Source: Barnesiella merdipullorum (GTDB lineage: Bacteria; Bacteroidota; Bacteroidia; Bacteroidales; Barnesiellaceae). Taken from it: a stretch of 64,000 nt of DNA. Position numbers and translations under genes: made by a program. Location: the NCBI GenBank assembly GCA_019116365.1, contig DXBT01000014.1, positions 1 through 64,000 of the forward strand, in the 5' to 3' direction. Under the pieces are notes generated by a model. The model did not search any database and was not told where the DNA came from. It was given only the letters and a program-made list of their open reading frames with translations. Below are positions 52,886 to 62,923 of this stretch, piece by piece. Numbering within the stretch: the stretch's first letter is position 1; each line of letters starts with the position of its first letter.

Positions 52886-55695
52886 CGAATTATTATTTTT
52901 TCTGTTTCCATTAATTGATCATTTTCCACGTGCAGCAGATATATGCCTTGAGCCTCGACCCAAATCTGCGACTGCCCGGCGGGCAGCTGCCGAGCGAGAA
53001 TGTGACGGCCATCGGTTGTATATAGATTCATGCGGGCAGGCGCATCGAGGGTCACCGTTACCACATGGCCGGTCACCACCACATCGGCTCCATGACCGAG
53101 CGCAGCATCGGTCACACTCGAGGCCATGAACGACTTCTCGATGATGCGCGACTCGTTGTTGCCCTCGTACAGGCAGGCAATACCATAGGTGTGATATCCT
53201 GCGGATGCCGTATTATCGAAGAAACAGCGGGTCGAAGTATAACCGATAAACTCATCGTCGCGATAGATATTGAAACCTATGGGATAGCGGGTATCGCGCA
53301 GCGGGTCATAGTTGTCGTTGAATACGGGTTTTTCATCTGCTACGAAATCGGTACTTGCAGCCGGCTCGGCCAGTGTGGCCCGCAAGAAGATATTGGCCGA
53401 CAAAAGGTCGTCGCGCCACACCCCATCGACCAGTACCAGATTGCCCAAGCCCTTATCGACCGACTCGCCATCGCAAACCACTTGAAGAGAATTGATACTT
53501 GACGAAGCATGGAAGCCTATCAGATAATCATAACCGGCCTCAATCTCGACCTGATCTTTGAGAAGCATATCGCGCCACGAACCGGTGGCATACTCCGAAG
53601 CTTCGCGGGTAGCCACCACCTCAAAGTCGTCGGTACCGGCCACGGCACGCCATACGCGCAACTCATAGACCGTCTGTTTATAACTGGTAAACGGCAAGAA
53701 TCCCAACTTGTCGAAACGATAGCCTACGTAGGACTTCAGATCCGACGCATTGAAACGTTGTGCGACATCGATTTCGGCGCCGTCCAAAGTCTGGTACGAA
53801 ATATTTTCATTGGAGAGCGTGACGCTGGTGCGGGTCAAGACAGGGTCCAAATTCCACTGCAGGAACATACCTCCATAGGGCGAGCTGCCCGAGAGGGTCT
53901 CGACCCGATTCTCGGGCACACGCACCGTCTCGGTTACAAAGGGTGAATACAGCCCGTCGGTATAGGCGACATCGATTTTATACACGGCCTGGGTTGCGGT
54001 CAACGCCTCATCGATATAGCCCTCGGTAGTAGGTTGGGCCATCAGCTTATCGTCGCGGAAAACCCGATAGTTTTTCACACTGCCGGTCTCGGGCCGTTCC
54101 CAAGTCAAGGTGACAACACCCCGCTTGGCCACGGCTACAAAATTCTTCACACGCTCGGGCTCCTCGCCCTTGACAAACGAGAAGGATATAAGGCCGTTAC
54201 TCTCGGCTATATGGTTCAGGGCTGCATAGGAGTATTTGCCGTCGTTGGAGTGAATGGCGGGCAGAGTGGCATCGGAGAAGGAGGTCACACCCGACGCTCC
54301 CGGGAACGGGGCTCCCTGCGAGTTGATATTGCCATACGACTCGGGGGTGTCGGCCGGCTGGCAATTGGCCGACGCACACACGGTATATAGTCCTTGCTGG
54401 CTGCTGGAGTTCACCTTATTTGAATTTACCCGCGGGGAAATGCGGCTCTCGTCGGCATGATAGATAATGAGTCCATGCCCCGGCAAAGCCCGGTCGAAAC
54501 TGGTTTGCTGACGGTTCTCAAGCACATAGTAATCGCCCTCTCTCAAGGTATTGACGACATAGGCTACCGGCTCATCGGTAGCGGCCGGCATGTTCGTGAT
54601 ATCCTGCGTCTCGCTGAGTACGGTCGGGGTCACCCAACCAAACTGTATCTTCTGCCACATGTTGTAATGGCAGGGCGAATCGCCTCTTTGTCCATAAGTT
54701 CCCCAAGCACCGCCGGCCATCAAATCCCACTCGCCGGTACCCTCGTACGAGCCGTTCTGCTCGTAATCTACATCATAATAATCGGGAGCCCCCAGGTTGT
54801 GTCCAAACTCATGGCAAAAGACCCCGACGGTCATCATCGAAAGCATGGGGACATCGAAGAGCAACTCGGGCTGAATGGTATAGGTGCGCACCCGTATGTT
54901 ATCGACCCACGTATCGTACACCTCACTGCTATGCGACCAGATGTCGCCAGTACTGCCGGTCACCTCCTGGCCGGTACCCTGGTGGATAATGGAAAGTCCG
55001 TCGAGTTCGCCATCGCCGTCGTTGTCGAACTGAGAGAAATCGATTTCGTCCTGCACCTTCGACAACGCCTCTCTGATGAGTTCGGTCATATTCTCGGTGC
55101 TATACATGTTTTTGTTCTTCGACAGTTGAATCCAGCCCACGACCGTTGTCTCCACATCGAGTTGACCGTAGGAGTTCTCGAGATAAAAATCTCTGAAACT
55201 TCCTGTGCTCCGATAATTCGCGCTATTCATCATGGCATCGAAATCGTCGCGACTGAAGGTAACCTGGGTGTCGGCAAAATTCACGAGCAGCATCAGCAGC
55301 TTGCGTTGCCCGGTCAAAGGGAATGTACCCTCCAGCTGCAACGTAGGAGCGACCTCGGCCCGCTCGATTCGCATCAAGGCTTGCCTATTGAGCAAGTTTA
55401 CCTTGCGGGCCGCCTGGGCATCGTTGCCGGTATAGGGAACCGACGAGGCCACAATCTGTTCATCGGCCTCTTGTGCATAGACCAGGAACCCGTTATCGGC
55501 TTTTTTCAGGATGTGACCGTCAATCGACTCCATCCAGTGATGATGCTCATCACCCTTCAACTTATACTTCACAATCGTACCGTCTGGCTGAACATAGGAA
55601 ATATCTCCCGGAAATGCCGGCATCGAAGATACCGGCATATTCCAAAAGATATTCATCAGACAAACTACGCATAATAGCTTTATACGCATATTCAT
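52882..55695 (-). CDS. Secreted M6-family metalloprotease with T9SS-like tail
   Basis: A 937-residue exported zinc protease. It has a signal peptide, an N-terminal propeptide-like part (HHHWMESIDGHILKKADNGF), and the catalytic domain with the zinc motif GVFCHEFGHNLGAPDYYD. An FN3-like region follows (VAVAKRGVVTLTWERPETGS), and a C-terminal domain ends PARMNLYTTDGRHILARQLP and GIYLLHVENDQLMETEKIII, the Por/T9SS type. It starts 11 bases after the large adhesin-like gene and its last codons overlap the frameshifted gene (ATGA). It would degrade extracellular proteins, e.g. host mucins or antibodies, which is inference. Confidence 0.88.
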   Translation of the reverse strand: MNMRIKLLCVVCLMNIFWNMPVSSMPAFPGDISYVQPDGTIVKYKLKGDEHHHWMESIDGHILKKADNGFLVYAQEADEQIVASSVPYTGNDAQAARKVNLLNRQALMRIERAEVAPTLQLEGTFPLTGQRKLLMLLVNFADTQVTFSRDDFDAMMNSANYRSTGSFRDFYLENSYGQLDVETTVVGWIQLSKNKNMYSTENMTELIREALSKVQDEIDFSQFDNDGDGELDGLSIIHQGTGQEVTGSTGDIWSHSSEVYDTWVDNIRVRTYTIQPELLFDVPMLSMMTVGVFCHEFGHNLGAPDYYDVDYEQNGSYEGTGEWDLMAGGAWGTYGQRGDSPCHYNMWQKIQFGWVTPTVLSETQDITNMPAATDEPVAYVVNTLREGDYYVLENRQQTSFDRALPGHGLIIYHADESRISPRVNSNKVNSSSQQGLYTVCASANCQPADTPESYGNINSQGAPFPGASGVTSFSDATLPAIHSNDGKYSYAALNHIAESNGLISFSFVKGEEPERVKNFVAVAKRGVVTLTWERPETGSVKNYRVFRDDKLMAQPTTEGYIDEALTATQAVYKIDVAYTDGLYSPFVTETVRVPENRVETLSGSSPYGGMFLQWNLDPVLTRTSVTLSNENISYQTLDGAEIDVAQRFNASDLKSYVGYRFDKLGFLPFTSYKQTVYELRVWRAVAGTDDFEVVATREASEYATGSWRDMLLKDQVEIEAGYDYLIGFHASSSINSLQVVCDGESVDKGLGNLVLVDGVWRDDLLSANIFLRATLAEPAASTDFVADEKPVFNDNYDPLRDTRYPIGFNIYRDDEFIGYTSTRCFFDNTASAGYHTYGIACLYEGNNESRIIEKSFMASSVTDAALGHGADVVVTGHVVTVTLDAPARMNLYTTDGRHILARQLPAGQSQIWVEAQGIYLLHVENDQLMETEKIIIR

Positions 55696-55706
55696 CTCAG
55701 ATCAAT

Positions 55707-58700
55707 TTATTTTACGAATTTCACACTTCGGCTGTTGGTTGCGATGATATAAACTCCCTTGGCCCAATCGGCTATCGGCAGGTACATGGTGGTATCGTCG
55801 GCTTTGACCGAGGCCATCAACGTCCCCGACATCGAGTAGATGTTCACTACATCACCGGCGTTCAACCCATCGACCTTGAGGGTAGAACCATCGACCGAAG
55901 CGTAGAAACGAACAGACGACTCGGTGGCCGAAACGGCCGAAATCTCTTTCATCTCGATCCACGGCATGACGGCGAAACTGTACCCTTTCAACTCGGGCGA
56001 GAAGAGATCGGCACGACAATACTCGCCGTCGGGCACAAAGTCGCTACCCTCGATAGCCACATCGGGTTTCACATAGAGAGTTGTTTGGCCATTGGCATGA
56101 ACCCGGGTATCGCCTCCGAAGAACGACCCTACGGTCCACTCCTTGTCGAGATCCATCATCAGCTCATCAAACTCCAGTGCCACATAGAAAGTTCCCGTCA
56201 ACTCGGCCGGGGTAGCCAGGGTCCAACCGATTCTCTTCGAAAGATAGATGCCCATGTCGCCGAATTTATCGACAATATTGGCTGTCTCTTCGTAGAAGGG
56301 ATGCTCCAGATCGGGCTTCCCATCTTTTTCGGGGTAGAACACCAGCTTGACATTCTTATCGGAGTCGTCCTCTTGCCCCGTGTTGATATAGATGCCATAA
56401 GCCATGAGGTTGAAGGTTACCGACGAGACTTCGACCTTTTGGTCGATTGGCATCTCGAAGCGCTCGGCTATTGCCCGATAGTAGCGGTTGACACCGGCTA
56501 CATAGTGGAACAATACCTCATAGGTATCTTGAGTCTGCACCGACCCATCCTCGCGATAAGCCGGGAGGTCGGCCTGTTGATAGACCTTATCAAGTGCATC
56601 ATTGACGGTCGATACAGCCCCTGTGGGGAAACCGCCCTCGTCAATTACAGTGCAGGAGAGCGAGCAAGTGAACTCGCTGCTTCCGCCCTTGTTGGTGGCT
56701 ACCAGCTTAATGGTATAGCTACCCGACTGTGTGAACGATACATAGGGCTCGCGAGCAGTGGGATCGGCAACTTGGGCCGTACCCGTTACCGACCATTCGT
56801 AACTGTCGGCGCCATCGACCTGGTTTATCATCTTGTAAGGCATACCGGGGAACAACAGCGGACGCCCGTCGATAAGCGAGTTCAACGTAGTTGACATATA
56901 GATGGTTCCCGTGGGAGGAAGCACATCGCTCGATTTCCTCAACGAGAAGTCCTCAATGCAGTAATAGCCGTCGCTGGCCAGTTCGGAGTTGGCCCAGAAC
57001 GCGAAACAGTATTCGCCGGTAGTCTCGGGCGTATAAGTTACTGTTACCAATTCCCAGTCGGTCATGAAACGGTCGGTTACGCTATACAACTCGTCTTGCA
57101 TATCGTAGGCCTGTTCGCGCCCGACCGTAAATCTGAAGGTGGCGGGATTGTCACCGCCCGGCAGATAGAGGTAGAACGAAGCCGTATATTCGACACCGGC
57201 CTCCATCTCCATCATCGGGGTATAGGCTATGTCATGGCGCTCACCCAATGCCGATGACGGAGCTACCAAATAATACGACCCCGAAAGGGCAGGCTTCGAC
57301 CTCAACGAGGCCGTGATAAACGGTTCGTCACCAGTAGCCAACCAACCAATAGGCAGATATGACACCCCATCGTAATGGTCGCCATCGAAGGTCTCTATAT
57401 AGGGAATCGAGGGGGTCCATCCGGGTTCCACGATTTCGTCCGACGCGATTTCAAAGTCGTCAATCAGCATAAAGCCGTCCATCGAGAGAGCCGAGCAGGC
57501 CCAGAAGGCAAAACAGTATTCGCCCGTTTCGGTGGGCGTGAAGGCCACCTCTACCTTTTCCCATCCCGAAGTGGAGGTATCTTCATAGCTCTTCAATACG
57601 GTGGTTTGAGCCTCTACCGTCTGACCGTTCCCTACCGTGAACTTGAAACTGGGCTTGCGCGACAGCTCCATCAGGTTGAGATAGAACGACACGTTGTAGG
57701 TAATGCCGGCTTCCATCTCCAGCATCGGGGTGAAGGTGACATCCTGGCGACCCGACGAATAACTGGGATTTGCCACGAGCAGATTTTCGCCCGAGTTGGG
57801 CACATACCCCCACTCGTTAGCATTGACGGTCTGGAAAGCGTTATCGGTGTTCGACACCCATCCGTTGGGCAGCACGGCATCGACGGCATAGTGGGTAGAG
57901 TCGTCGAAGGTCTCCTTGTAGGGCAGCGTGGCTTCCCAAGCGGGCTCGGAGGCAATCTCTTCGATCGAGAAGGTGTCGTAATAGACATCACCCGACGACG
58001 ACAAGGTGGAACTGTTCCACAAGCCCACGCAATACTGCCCGTCCTGCGACGGGGTATAGATAACCTCGGCCAAGGTCCATTGGTCGATGGCCTTATCGCG
58101 ACCGCCATATACGTAGGAGAGGTGATTTTCATAATCCTGTCCCATGCCCACGGTGATCTTCATCTCCGAAGTGCGGGACGACAGACCGGGCATCATGTAT
58201 TTTACCCGTATCCGGTAATCGGTATTGGCCTTCATCTCAAACATGGGCGAGAAGGCTACATCCTGGCGATTGCTCGTCTGGGGATATCCCGAGACGATAA
58301 CCTTATCGCCCGTATCGGCAACCTTTCCATAGTCGATGGCCGGTTGTGTCGAGAAGGGCGAGCTTCCCAATGTCAGCCAACCGTTAGGCAGGGCGGCGTC
58401 GCCGGTATAGTGAGCGGCATCGTCGAAAGTCTCTTCGTAGGGCAAGGTTGCCTGCCAGGCGGGCTCGGGCTCTTCGGCAGGTTCACCCTCGAGCGAGAAG
58501 GTATCGAAGAATACATCGCCGGCCGACGACAGAATCGAGCTGGCCCACAGACCGAAACAATATTCTCCATCGGCCTCGGGCACAAAGGTACATTCGGCAA
58601 GCGTCCATTCGCTCACAAACTCGTCCGACACCTCTTTCAAGACTGTCGTGTGAGTTTCGATGGCCTGGGTGGTGCCGGCAGTAATCTTCATGGCTCCCAT

Positions 58701-59048
58701 CCGGGGCGACAAGCCGGGTACCATATACTTGACCTTGACGGTATAAGTGGCCCCGGCTTTCATTTCAAACAGCGGAGTAAATGCCACATCCTGGCGATTG
58801 CCCATCTGTGGATATCCCGATACGATGAGGTATTCGCCCGTATCGGCAACCTTTCCATAGTCGATGGCCGGTTGTGCCGAGAAAGAAGTGGCTCCAACTG
58901 CAGCCCAACCGTTGGGCAAACCAGATATGACACTATCGGTATAATGGGTAGCATCATCGAAAGACTCCTCATAAAGGAGCTCCATCTCTTGTGCTTGTAG
59001 AGGCAGGCACAACAGTCCCACAACCAGCGTAGCCGCTATCCGTTTCAA
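55707..59048 (-). CDS. Large secreted adhesin-like protein with four repeated domains
   Basis: An exported protein of about 1113 residues. After the signal peptide come four ~165-residue choice-of-anchor-J/MAM-like repeats, each starting like LPYEETFDDAAHYTG and containing ADTGEYLIVSGYPQ-type strands. A PKD-like domain follows (REPYVSFTQSGSYTIKLVAT), then a beta domain and a C-terminal sorting domain (ADWAKGVYIIATNSRSVKFV). The open frame starts with TTG at 59048. An ATG at 59068 with a signal-like start (MRKTLLF) is out of frame by one base at a run of six T, so the true start is uncertain. It is the first gene of the three-gene operon. Confidence 0.82.
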   Translation of the reverse strand: MKRIAATLVVGLLCLPLQAQEMELLYEESFDDATHYTDSVISGLPNGWAAVGATSFSAQPAIDYGKVADTGEYLIVSGYPQMGNRQDVAFTPLFEMKAGATYTVKVKYMVPGLSPRMGAMKITAGTTQAIETHTTVLKEVSDEFVSEWTLAECTFVPEADGEYCFGLWASSILSSAGDVFFDTFSLEGEPAEEPEPAWQATLPYEETFDDAAHYTGDAALPNGWLTLGSSPFSTQPAIDYGKVADTGDKVIVSGYPQTSNRQDVAFSPMFEMKANTDYRIRVKYMMPGLSSRTSEMKITVGMGQDYENHLSYVYGGRDKAIDQWTLAEVIYTPSQDGQYCVGLWNSSTLSSSGDVYYDTFSIEEIASEPAWEATLPYKETFDDSTHYAVDAVLPNGWVSNTDNAFQTVNANEWGYVPNSGENLLVANPSYSSGRQDVTFTPMLEMEAGITYNVSFYLNLMELSRKPSFKFTVGNGQTVEAQTTVLKSYEDTSTSGWEKVEVAFTPTETGEYCFAFWACSALSMDGFMLIDDFEIASDEIVEPGWTPSIPYIETFDGDHYDGVSYLPIGWLATGDEPFITASLRSKPALSGSYYLVAPSSALGERHDIAYTPMMEMEAGVEYTASFYLYLPGGDNPATFRFTVGREQAYDMQDELYSVTDRFMTDWELVTVTYTPETTGEYCFAFWANSELASDGYYCIEDFSLRKSSDVLPPTGTIYMSTTLNSLIDGRPLLFPGMPYKMINQVDGADSYEWSVTGTAQVADPTAREPYVSFTQSGSYTIKLVATNKGGSSEFTCSLSCTVIDEGGFPTGAVSTVNDALDKVYQQADLPAYREDGSVQTQDTYEVLFHYVAGVNRYYRAIAERFEMPIDQKVEVSSVTFNLMAYGIYINTGQEDDSDKNVKLVFYPEKDGKPDLEHPFYEETANIVDKFGDMGIYLSKRIGWTLATPAELTGTFYVALEFDELMMDLDKEWTVGSFFGGDTRVHANGQTTLYVKPDVAIEGSDFVPDGEYCRADLFSPELKGYSFAVMPWIEMKEISAVSATESSVRFYASVDGSTLKVDGLNAGDVVNIYSMSGTLMASVKADDTTMYLPIADWAKGVYIIATNSRSVKFVK
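56900..58990 (-). repeat. Four tandem ~500-base domain repeats in the adhesin-like gene
   Basis: Units start at about 58965, 58430, 57900 and 57400 (reading leftward). The first two share long near-identical stretches such as CCTTTCCATAGTCGATGGCC (58330 and 58850 areas), suggesting recent duplication or gene conversion. Confidence 0.75.
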
Positions 59049-59116
59049 AAAAGTAAAGTTTTTCTCATACTGACTATTTTTATAATGATTATCGAAAATT
59101 CATCAAAGTCCCACTA

Positions 59117-59124
59117 CAAATGTA
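59117..59124 (-). promoter_or_regulatory. Candidate -7 box of the secreted-protein operon
   Basis: TACATTTG on the minus strand, about 69 bases upstream of 59048. No -33 partner was found at the proper distance. Confidence 0.4.
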
Positions 59125-59342
59125 GAAAAATAAAACAATATTTTATCATTTTTGAGTCAAAAATGATTATTAGGCTTAAAATTTATCTCAAAAGCTAACA
59201 TTATGACAGACGAAGTTGTTTAATAGGGAAAACCTTTCAGCGGCATTTGAATATGGATTGGCTTATCTCGCCCTGTCAATTCCCACTTGCCATGTGGCTA
59301 CAAGAGCAAAAGGAGTCAGCAGCCCGGCGAAGGCAACAGCAT

Positions 59343-59531
59343 TTACAACCATGCCACAGCAATGGCAAGGTACTCATATATGATAAATAAAAAAGGAGGA
59401 GCATTTTTCCCGCAAGACTCTGCATTTCCGACCAAATGCTTCACGGTCTTGCAATAACGGATAATGTCGGCGTTGTGTGTTTTTTTGTGTTTCAGGTAGA
59501 TAGATAGGATAACAAGATTGGTAGCACTCAT
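59343..59531 (-). CDS. Possible small protein or small RNA in the 59.1-59.8 kb gap
   Basis: The 770 bases between the adhesin-like gene and the ABC-F gene hold one small open frame of about 62 residues (MSATNLVILSIYLKHKKTHN at its start). It has no known domain. A fair promoter lies in front on the minus strand: TTG (59591-59593), 18 bases, TATCTTTG (59565-59572). The promoter supports transcription, but the product may be a non-coding RNA instead. No other feature is seen in 59600-59770. Confidence 0.3.
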   Translation of the reverse strand: MSATNLVILSIYLKHKKTHNADIIRYCKTVKHLVGNAESCGKNAPPFLFIIYEYLAIAVAWL

Positions 59532-59778
59532 GACGATTGCGTCTCTGAGCACAATCAAACTTTGCAAAGATAAAACTTTATTCTTAAATACAACTCTTTT
59601 TTATCATTATTTTTTTGCATAAAATCGTTTTTTCATTCGAAATCGATTTCAGTCTCGACACTCAACCCGTCTCTTACCAACGGTCCAAGAGAGGGACAGA
59701 CGATGCCCTAACGTATTAAAAGCGAAAGAAAAGGAATAATCTTTTCACCTCAACTCAGCCCTCTACTTGCCCAATCTA

Positions 59779-59786
59779 TACTTTTG
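59779..59786 (+). promoter_or_regulatory. Candidate -7 box of the ABC-F gene
   Basis: TACTTTTG on the plus strand, 33 bases upstream of the start at 59819. No -33 element is evident. Confidence 0.45.
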
Positions 59787-59818
59787 TCGTAAATTTGATG
59801 GCTACTTAACACGAGTCT

Positions 59819-61708
59819 ATGATCAGTTACTTACAGATAGAGAACCTCACCAAGTCGTTTGGCGACCGCATCCTGTTTGAAAACATTTCGCTGGGTATAG
59901 GCGAGGGCGACCGCATAGGGCTCATCGCCAAAAACGGGGCCGGCAAAACGACATTGCTCAATATCCTGGCCGGCAAGGAAGACTATGACAACGGGCAGAT
60001 TACCTACCGCAACGGGCTGCGGGTGGGATACCTGGAACAGTCGCCGTCGTATGAGCCGCATCTCTCGGTCATCGAGGCCTGTTTCCAATCCGACAATGAG
60101 ACGGTGCGCCTCATCGCCGAGTATGAACGGGCTTTGCAAGCCAACGACCCTACCCGACTGCAAGAACTGCTCGACCGCATGGAACATGCCAAAGCCTGGG
60201 ACTATGAACAGCGAGCCAAGCAGATACTCTCGCAACTCAAAATCAACAATTTCGAGCAACCGGTGCGAGAACTCTCGGGAGGCCAACTGAAGCGGCTGGC
60301 CTTGGCCAATGTGCTCATTACCGAGCCCGATCTCCTCATCCTCGACGAGCCTACCAACCACCTCGACATCGATATGACCGAGTGGCTCGAAGAGTTTCTG
60401 CGCCGCTCCAACACAACGCTGCTCATGATCACCCACGACCGCTATTTCCTCGACCGGGTGTGCAACCAGATTGTCGAGATAGACGACCGCACCCTCTACA
60501 GCTACAAGGGCAATTACAGCTACTACCTCGAGAAACGCGAGGAGCGCATCGAGATACACAATGCCGAGATAGACCGCGCCCGCAACCTCATGCGCACCGA
60601 ACTGGAGTGGATTCGTCGCCAGCCGCAGGCTCGGGGCACCAAAGCCAAATACCGCATCGATGCCTTTGCCGACCTGCAGGAGAAGGCCCGTCGCGAGAAG
60701 GCCGTGGGGCAAGTGCGTCTCGAGGTGAAATCGTCGTATATCGGGTCCAAGATTTTCGAGGCCAAGGGCATCTCCAAGAGCTTTGGCGACCTGAAGATTC
60801 TCGAGAACTTCGACTACACCTTTGCTCGCTACGAAAAGATGGGTATCGTGGGCAACAACGGTACGGGGAAATCGACCTTCATCAAGATGCTCATCGGGCA
60901 GGTGAAACCCGACCGCGGACATTTCGACATAGGCGAGACCGTCAAATTCGGCTATTACAGCCAGGAGGGCATGCAGTTCAACGACCAGATGAAGGTAATC
61001 GACGCCGTGCGCGACATCGCCGAAGAGATTTCGCTGGGCGACGGACGCAAGCTGTCGGCCTCGCAATTCCTGCAGCACTTTCTCTTCACCCCCGAGACCC
61101 AGCACAACTACATCTATAAACTGAGCGGGGGCGAGCGTCGCCGGCTCTACCTGTGCACGGTGCTCATCAGCAACCCCAATTTCCTGGTGCTCGACGAGCC
61201 CACCAACGACCTCGATATCGTCACCCTCAATGTGCTCGAGGAGTACCTGCGCAATTTCAAAGGGTGTGTCATTGTCGTCTCGCACGACCGCTACTTCATG
61301 GACAAGGTGGTTGACCACCTGCTGGTGTTCAAGGGAAACGGCGAGATAAAAGACTTTCCCGGCAACTATACCGACTATCGCGAATGGCGCGAGGCTCAGG
61401 AGCAGAAGGCCCGCAACGAACAGGCCGAACGCGCCCGCCAGGAAAGCAAAAAGGCGGCCCCCGAAAAACGATCCACGGCCGAGAACAGCCGCCGGCGCCT
61501 CTCGTTCAAGGAGAAAAAGGAGCTCGAGCAACTCGAAACGGAGATTGCCGCACTCGAAGAGGAGAAGAAGAGCATCGAAACCGCCCTGTGCAGCGGCACC
61601 CTCGGGGTAGACGAGCTTACCGAAAAATCGAAACGGCTGCCCGAGGTCAACGACCTGCTCGACGAGAAGACCCTGCGCTGGCTCGAACTGAGCGAAATCG
61701 AGGGGTAA
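59819..61708 (+). CDS. ABC-F family ATPase (Uup-like)
   Basis: A 629-residue protein with two ABC cassettes and no membrane segment. The first has Walker A LIAKNGAGKTTLLNILAG, signature LSGGQLKRLALANVL and Walker B LLILDEPTNHLDIDM. The second has GIVGNNGTGKSTFIKMLIG and LSGGERRRLYLCTVL, then LVLDEPTNDLDIV. The C-terminal ~90 residues are a charged coiled coil (KKELEQLETEIAALEEEKKS) as in Uup. ABC-F proteins act on the ribosome, relieving stalling or protecting from antibiotics. The Uup type points to a housekeeping role, not resistance. Confidence 0.93.
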   Translation: MISYLQIENLTKSFGDRILFENISLGIGEGDRIGLIAKNGAGKTTLLNILAGKEDYDNGQITYRNGLRVGYLEQSPSYEPHLSVIEACFQSDNETVRLIAEYERALQANDPTRLQELLDRMEHAKAWDYEQRAKQILSQLKINNFEQPVRELSGGQLKRLALANVLITEPDLLILDEPTNHLDIDMTEWLEEFLRRSNTTLLMITHDRYFLDRVCNQIVEIDDRTLYSYKGNYSYYLEKREERIEIHNAEIDRARNLMRTELEWIRRQPQARGTKAKYRIDAFADLQEKARREKAVGQVRLEVKSSYIGSKIFEAKGISKSFGDLKILENFDYTFARYEKMGIVGNNGTGKSTFIKMLIGQVKPDRGHFDIGETVKFGYYSQEGMQFNDQMKVIDAVRDIAEEISLGDGRKLSASQFLQHFLFTPETQHNYIYKLSGGERRRLYLCTVLISNPNFLVLDEPTNDLDIVTLNVLEEYLRNFKGCVIVVSHDRYFMDKVVDHLLVFKGNGEIKDFPGNYTDYREWREAQEQKARNEQAERARQESKKAAPEKRSTAENSRRRLSFKEKKELEQLETEIAALEEEKKSIETALCSGTLGVDELTEKSKRLPEVNDLLDEKTLRWLELSEIEG

Positions 61709-61897
61709 TTCAACGTGAGTTCGAAATCAGAATCAATATATTTATCTTATTATTAAAGAAAGTCCTGCCTAATATATATTATCTTGATAATATAAGTGTT
61801 ATGGTCAAAAACAATTTGCAAAGCAAATGAGATTGCTCCCACTATTGAGACTTATCCATTTTACTCTTTTAATGACTTTCAAAGATTGCTTTTCAAC

Positions 61898-62713
61898 TTA
61901 CCTGATTTTTCTTGACTGCAAATATTCTTCCTTACCCGGAAAGTTCCAATTGCCGATAGCGCCTGTGTTGTATCTAAATACAACGCGCGGAGAGTACCGA
62001 ATGTTACCCGGATCTGCCTCTACACGTTCCTGCTCTTCTTGTGACAGGGCATAGGGATAGATAATGAAATCGTATTTATCCAGAAGGATGCGCCGGAAGC
62101 CGATTTCGTAGGGCTCGTCAGAAGATGTTGAAACTGCTATTGAAATGCTATGAATGTCATCCAAGGTGTTCTTTATATCATTCAGATCCGTTCTGTCAAG
62201 ACCCGATATCATGAGTAAAGAATCAATCTTTTCTTCGCTCGGGTCCCAGTTGTTGCAGCCCTGTTTGTCATCAGTAAATACACTGAAAGCAGATACTTTT
62301 CCTTTCTCAAATTCGATATAGATGCTGCGTCCCGGTTCCAGTTGTTGACGGATTTTGTGATAGAGGTCTTCCATTTGTGCATGGTATTTGACATAGTGCC
62401 TTTCCATTATATGGGCATCGCATCGGTCGTTGGGGTTAAAAATCCATAGCAATATTGCCAGAATATTGGCGACATGCCATGCCAGGAATATTCTTTTGTG
62501 CCTGGTATTGAACCTCAATGATGTGAAAACGGATATAACAGAGATAACAAATGCCGGTATGACAAGTAGGAAAGCAAATGCAACAATCAGAATTCCTACT
62601 AATTTGTCAACCCACAATAAGATAATTGCTGCCGATACTATAATGACAGATATATATTGTACGATTATCCAAGTGCGGGTTGGTGGTGCTTGCTTTACTC
62701 TATCCAGCTTCAT
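61898..62713 (-). CDS. Hypothetical membrane protein, IS cargo
   Basis: A 271-residue protein. Three N-terminal hydrophobic segments (about 15-35, 37-60 and 78-92; e.g. WIIVQYISVIIVSAAIILLW) are followed by a soluble ~175-residue part with many charged and aromatic residues (DDKQGCNNWDPSEEKIDSLL). The soluble part probably faces one side of the inner membrane. No domain is recognised. Codon use and base composition are more A/T-rich than in neighbouring genes, fitting acquisition. A TATCTTTG -7 box at 62736-62743 gives it a promoter of its own. Functions such as immunity protein are only speculation. Confidence 0.75.
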   Translation of the reverse strand: MKLDRVKQAPPTRTWIIVQYISVIIVSAAIILLWVDKLVGILIVAFAFLLVIPAFVISVISVFTSLRFNTRHKRIFLAWHVANILAILLWIFNPNDRCDAHIMERHYVKYHAQMEDLYHKIRQQLEPGRSIYIEFEKGKVSAFSVFTDDKQGCNNWDPSEEKIDSLLMISGLDRTDLNDIKNTLDDIHSISIAVSTSSDEPYEIGFRRILLDKYDFIIYPYALSQEEQERVEADPGNIRYSPRVVFRYNTGAIGNWNFPGKEEYLQSRKIR

Positions 62714-62783
62714 GACAGGTTCTTTTGGCTTGTAGCAAAGATAACATATTATGATTAACCAATTGTATGCTTCATAATAATTT

Positions 62784-62923
62784 CGCTCTATATAAAATGA
62801 TAGAGCATTCCAGGCTCCGCTCTTTCAACAACTTCATTGTCAACATTCTCTCGGCTATCGCTGCTTACTGTTTCTTCCCTAAAAAGCCATCGGTGGATAT
62901 CGATTTTGTTGATGACGGATAGT
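62784..62923 (+). pseudogene. C-terminal remnant of an IS transposase
   Basis: An open frame on the plus strand translates as KMIEHSRLRSFNNFIVNILS followed by AIAAYCFFPKKPSVDIDF and ends in a stop 18 bases before the right inverted repeat. The IEHSRxRSxxNFxVN...AAY...KKPS ending is familiar from IS982-like (possibly IS4-type) transposases. The catalytic part is missing, so it is inactive. Confidence 0.65.

Noticed and set aside
59819..61708. The ABC-F gene as an antibiotic-resistance determinant.
   Set aside because: The Uup-like C-terminal coiled coil and housekeeping surroundings favour a ribosome-associated core function.
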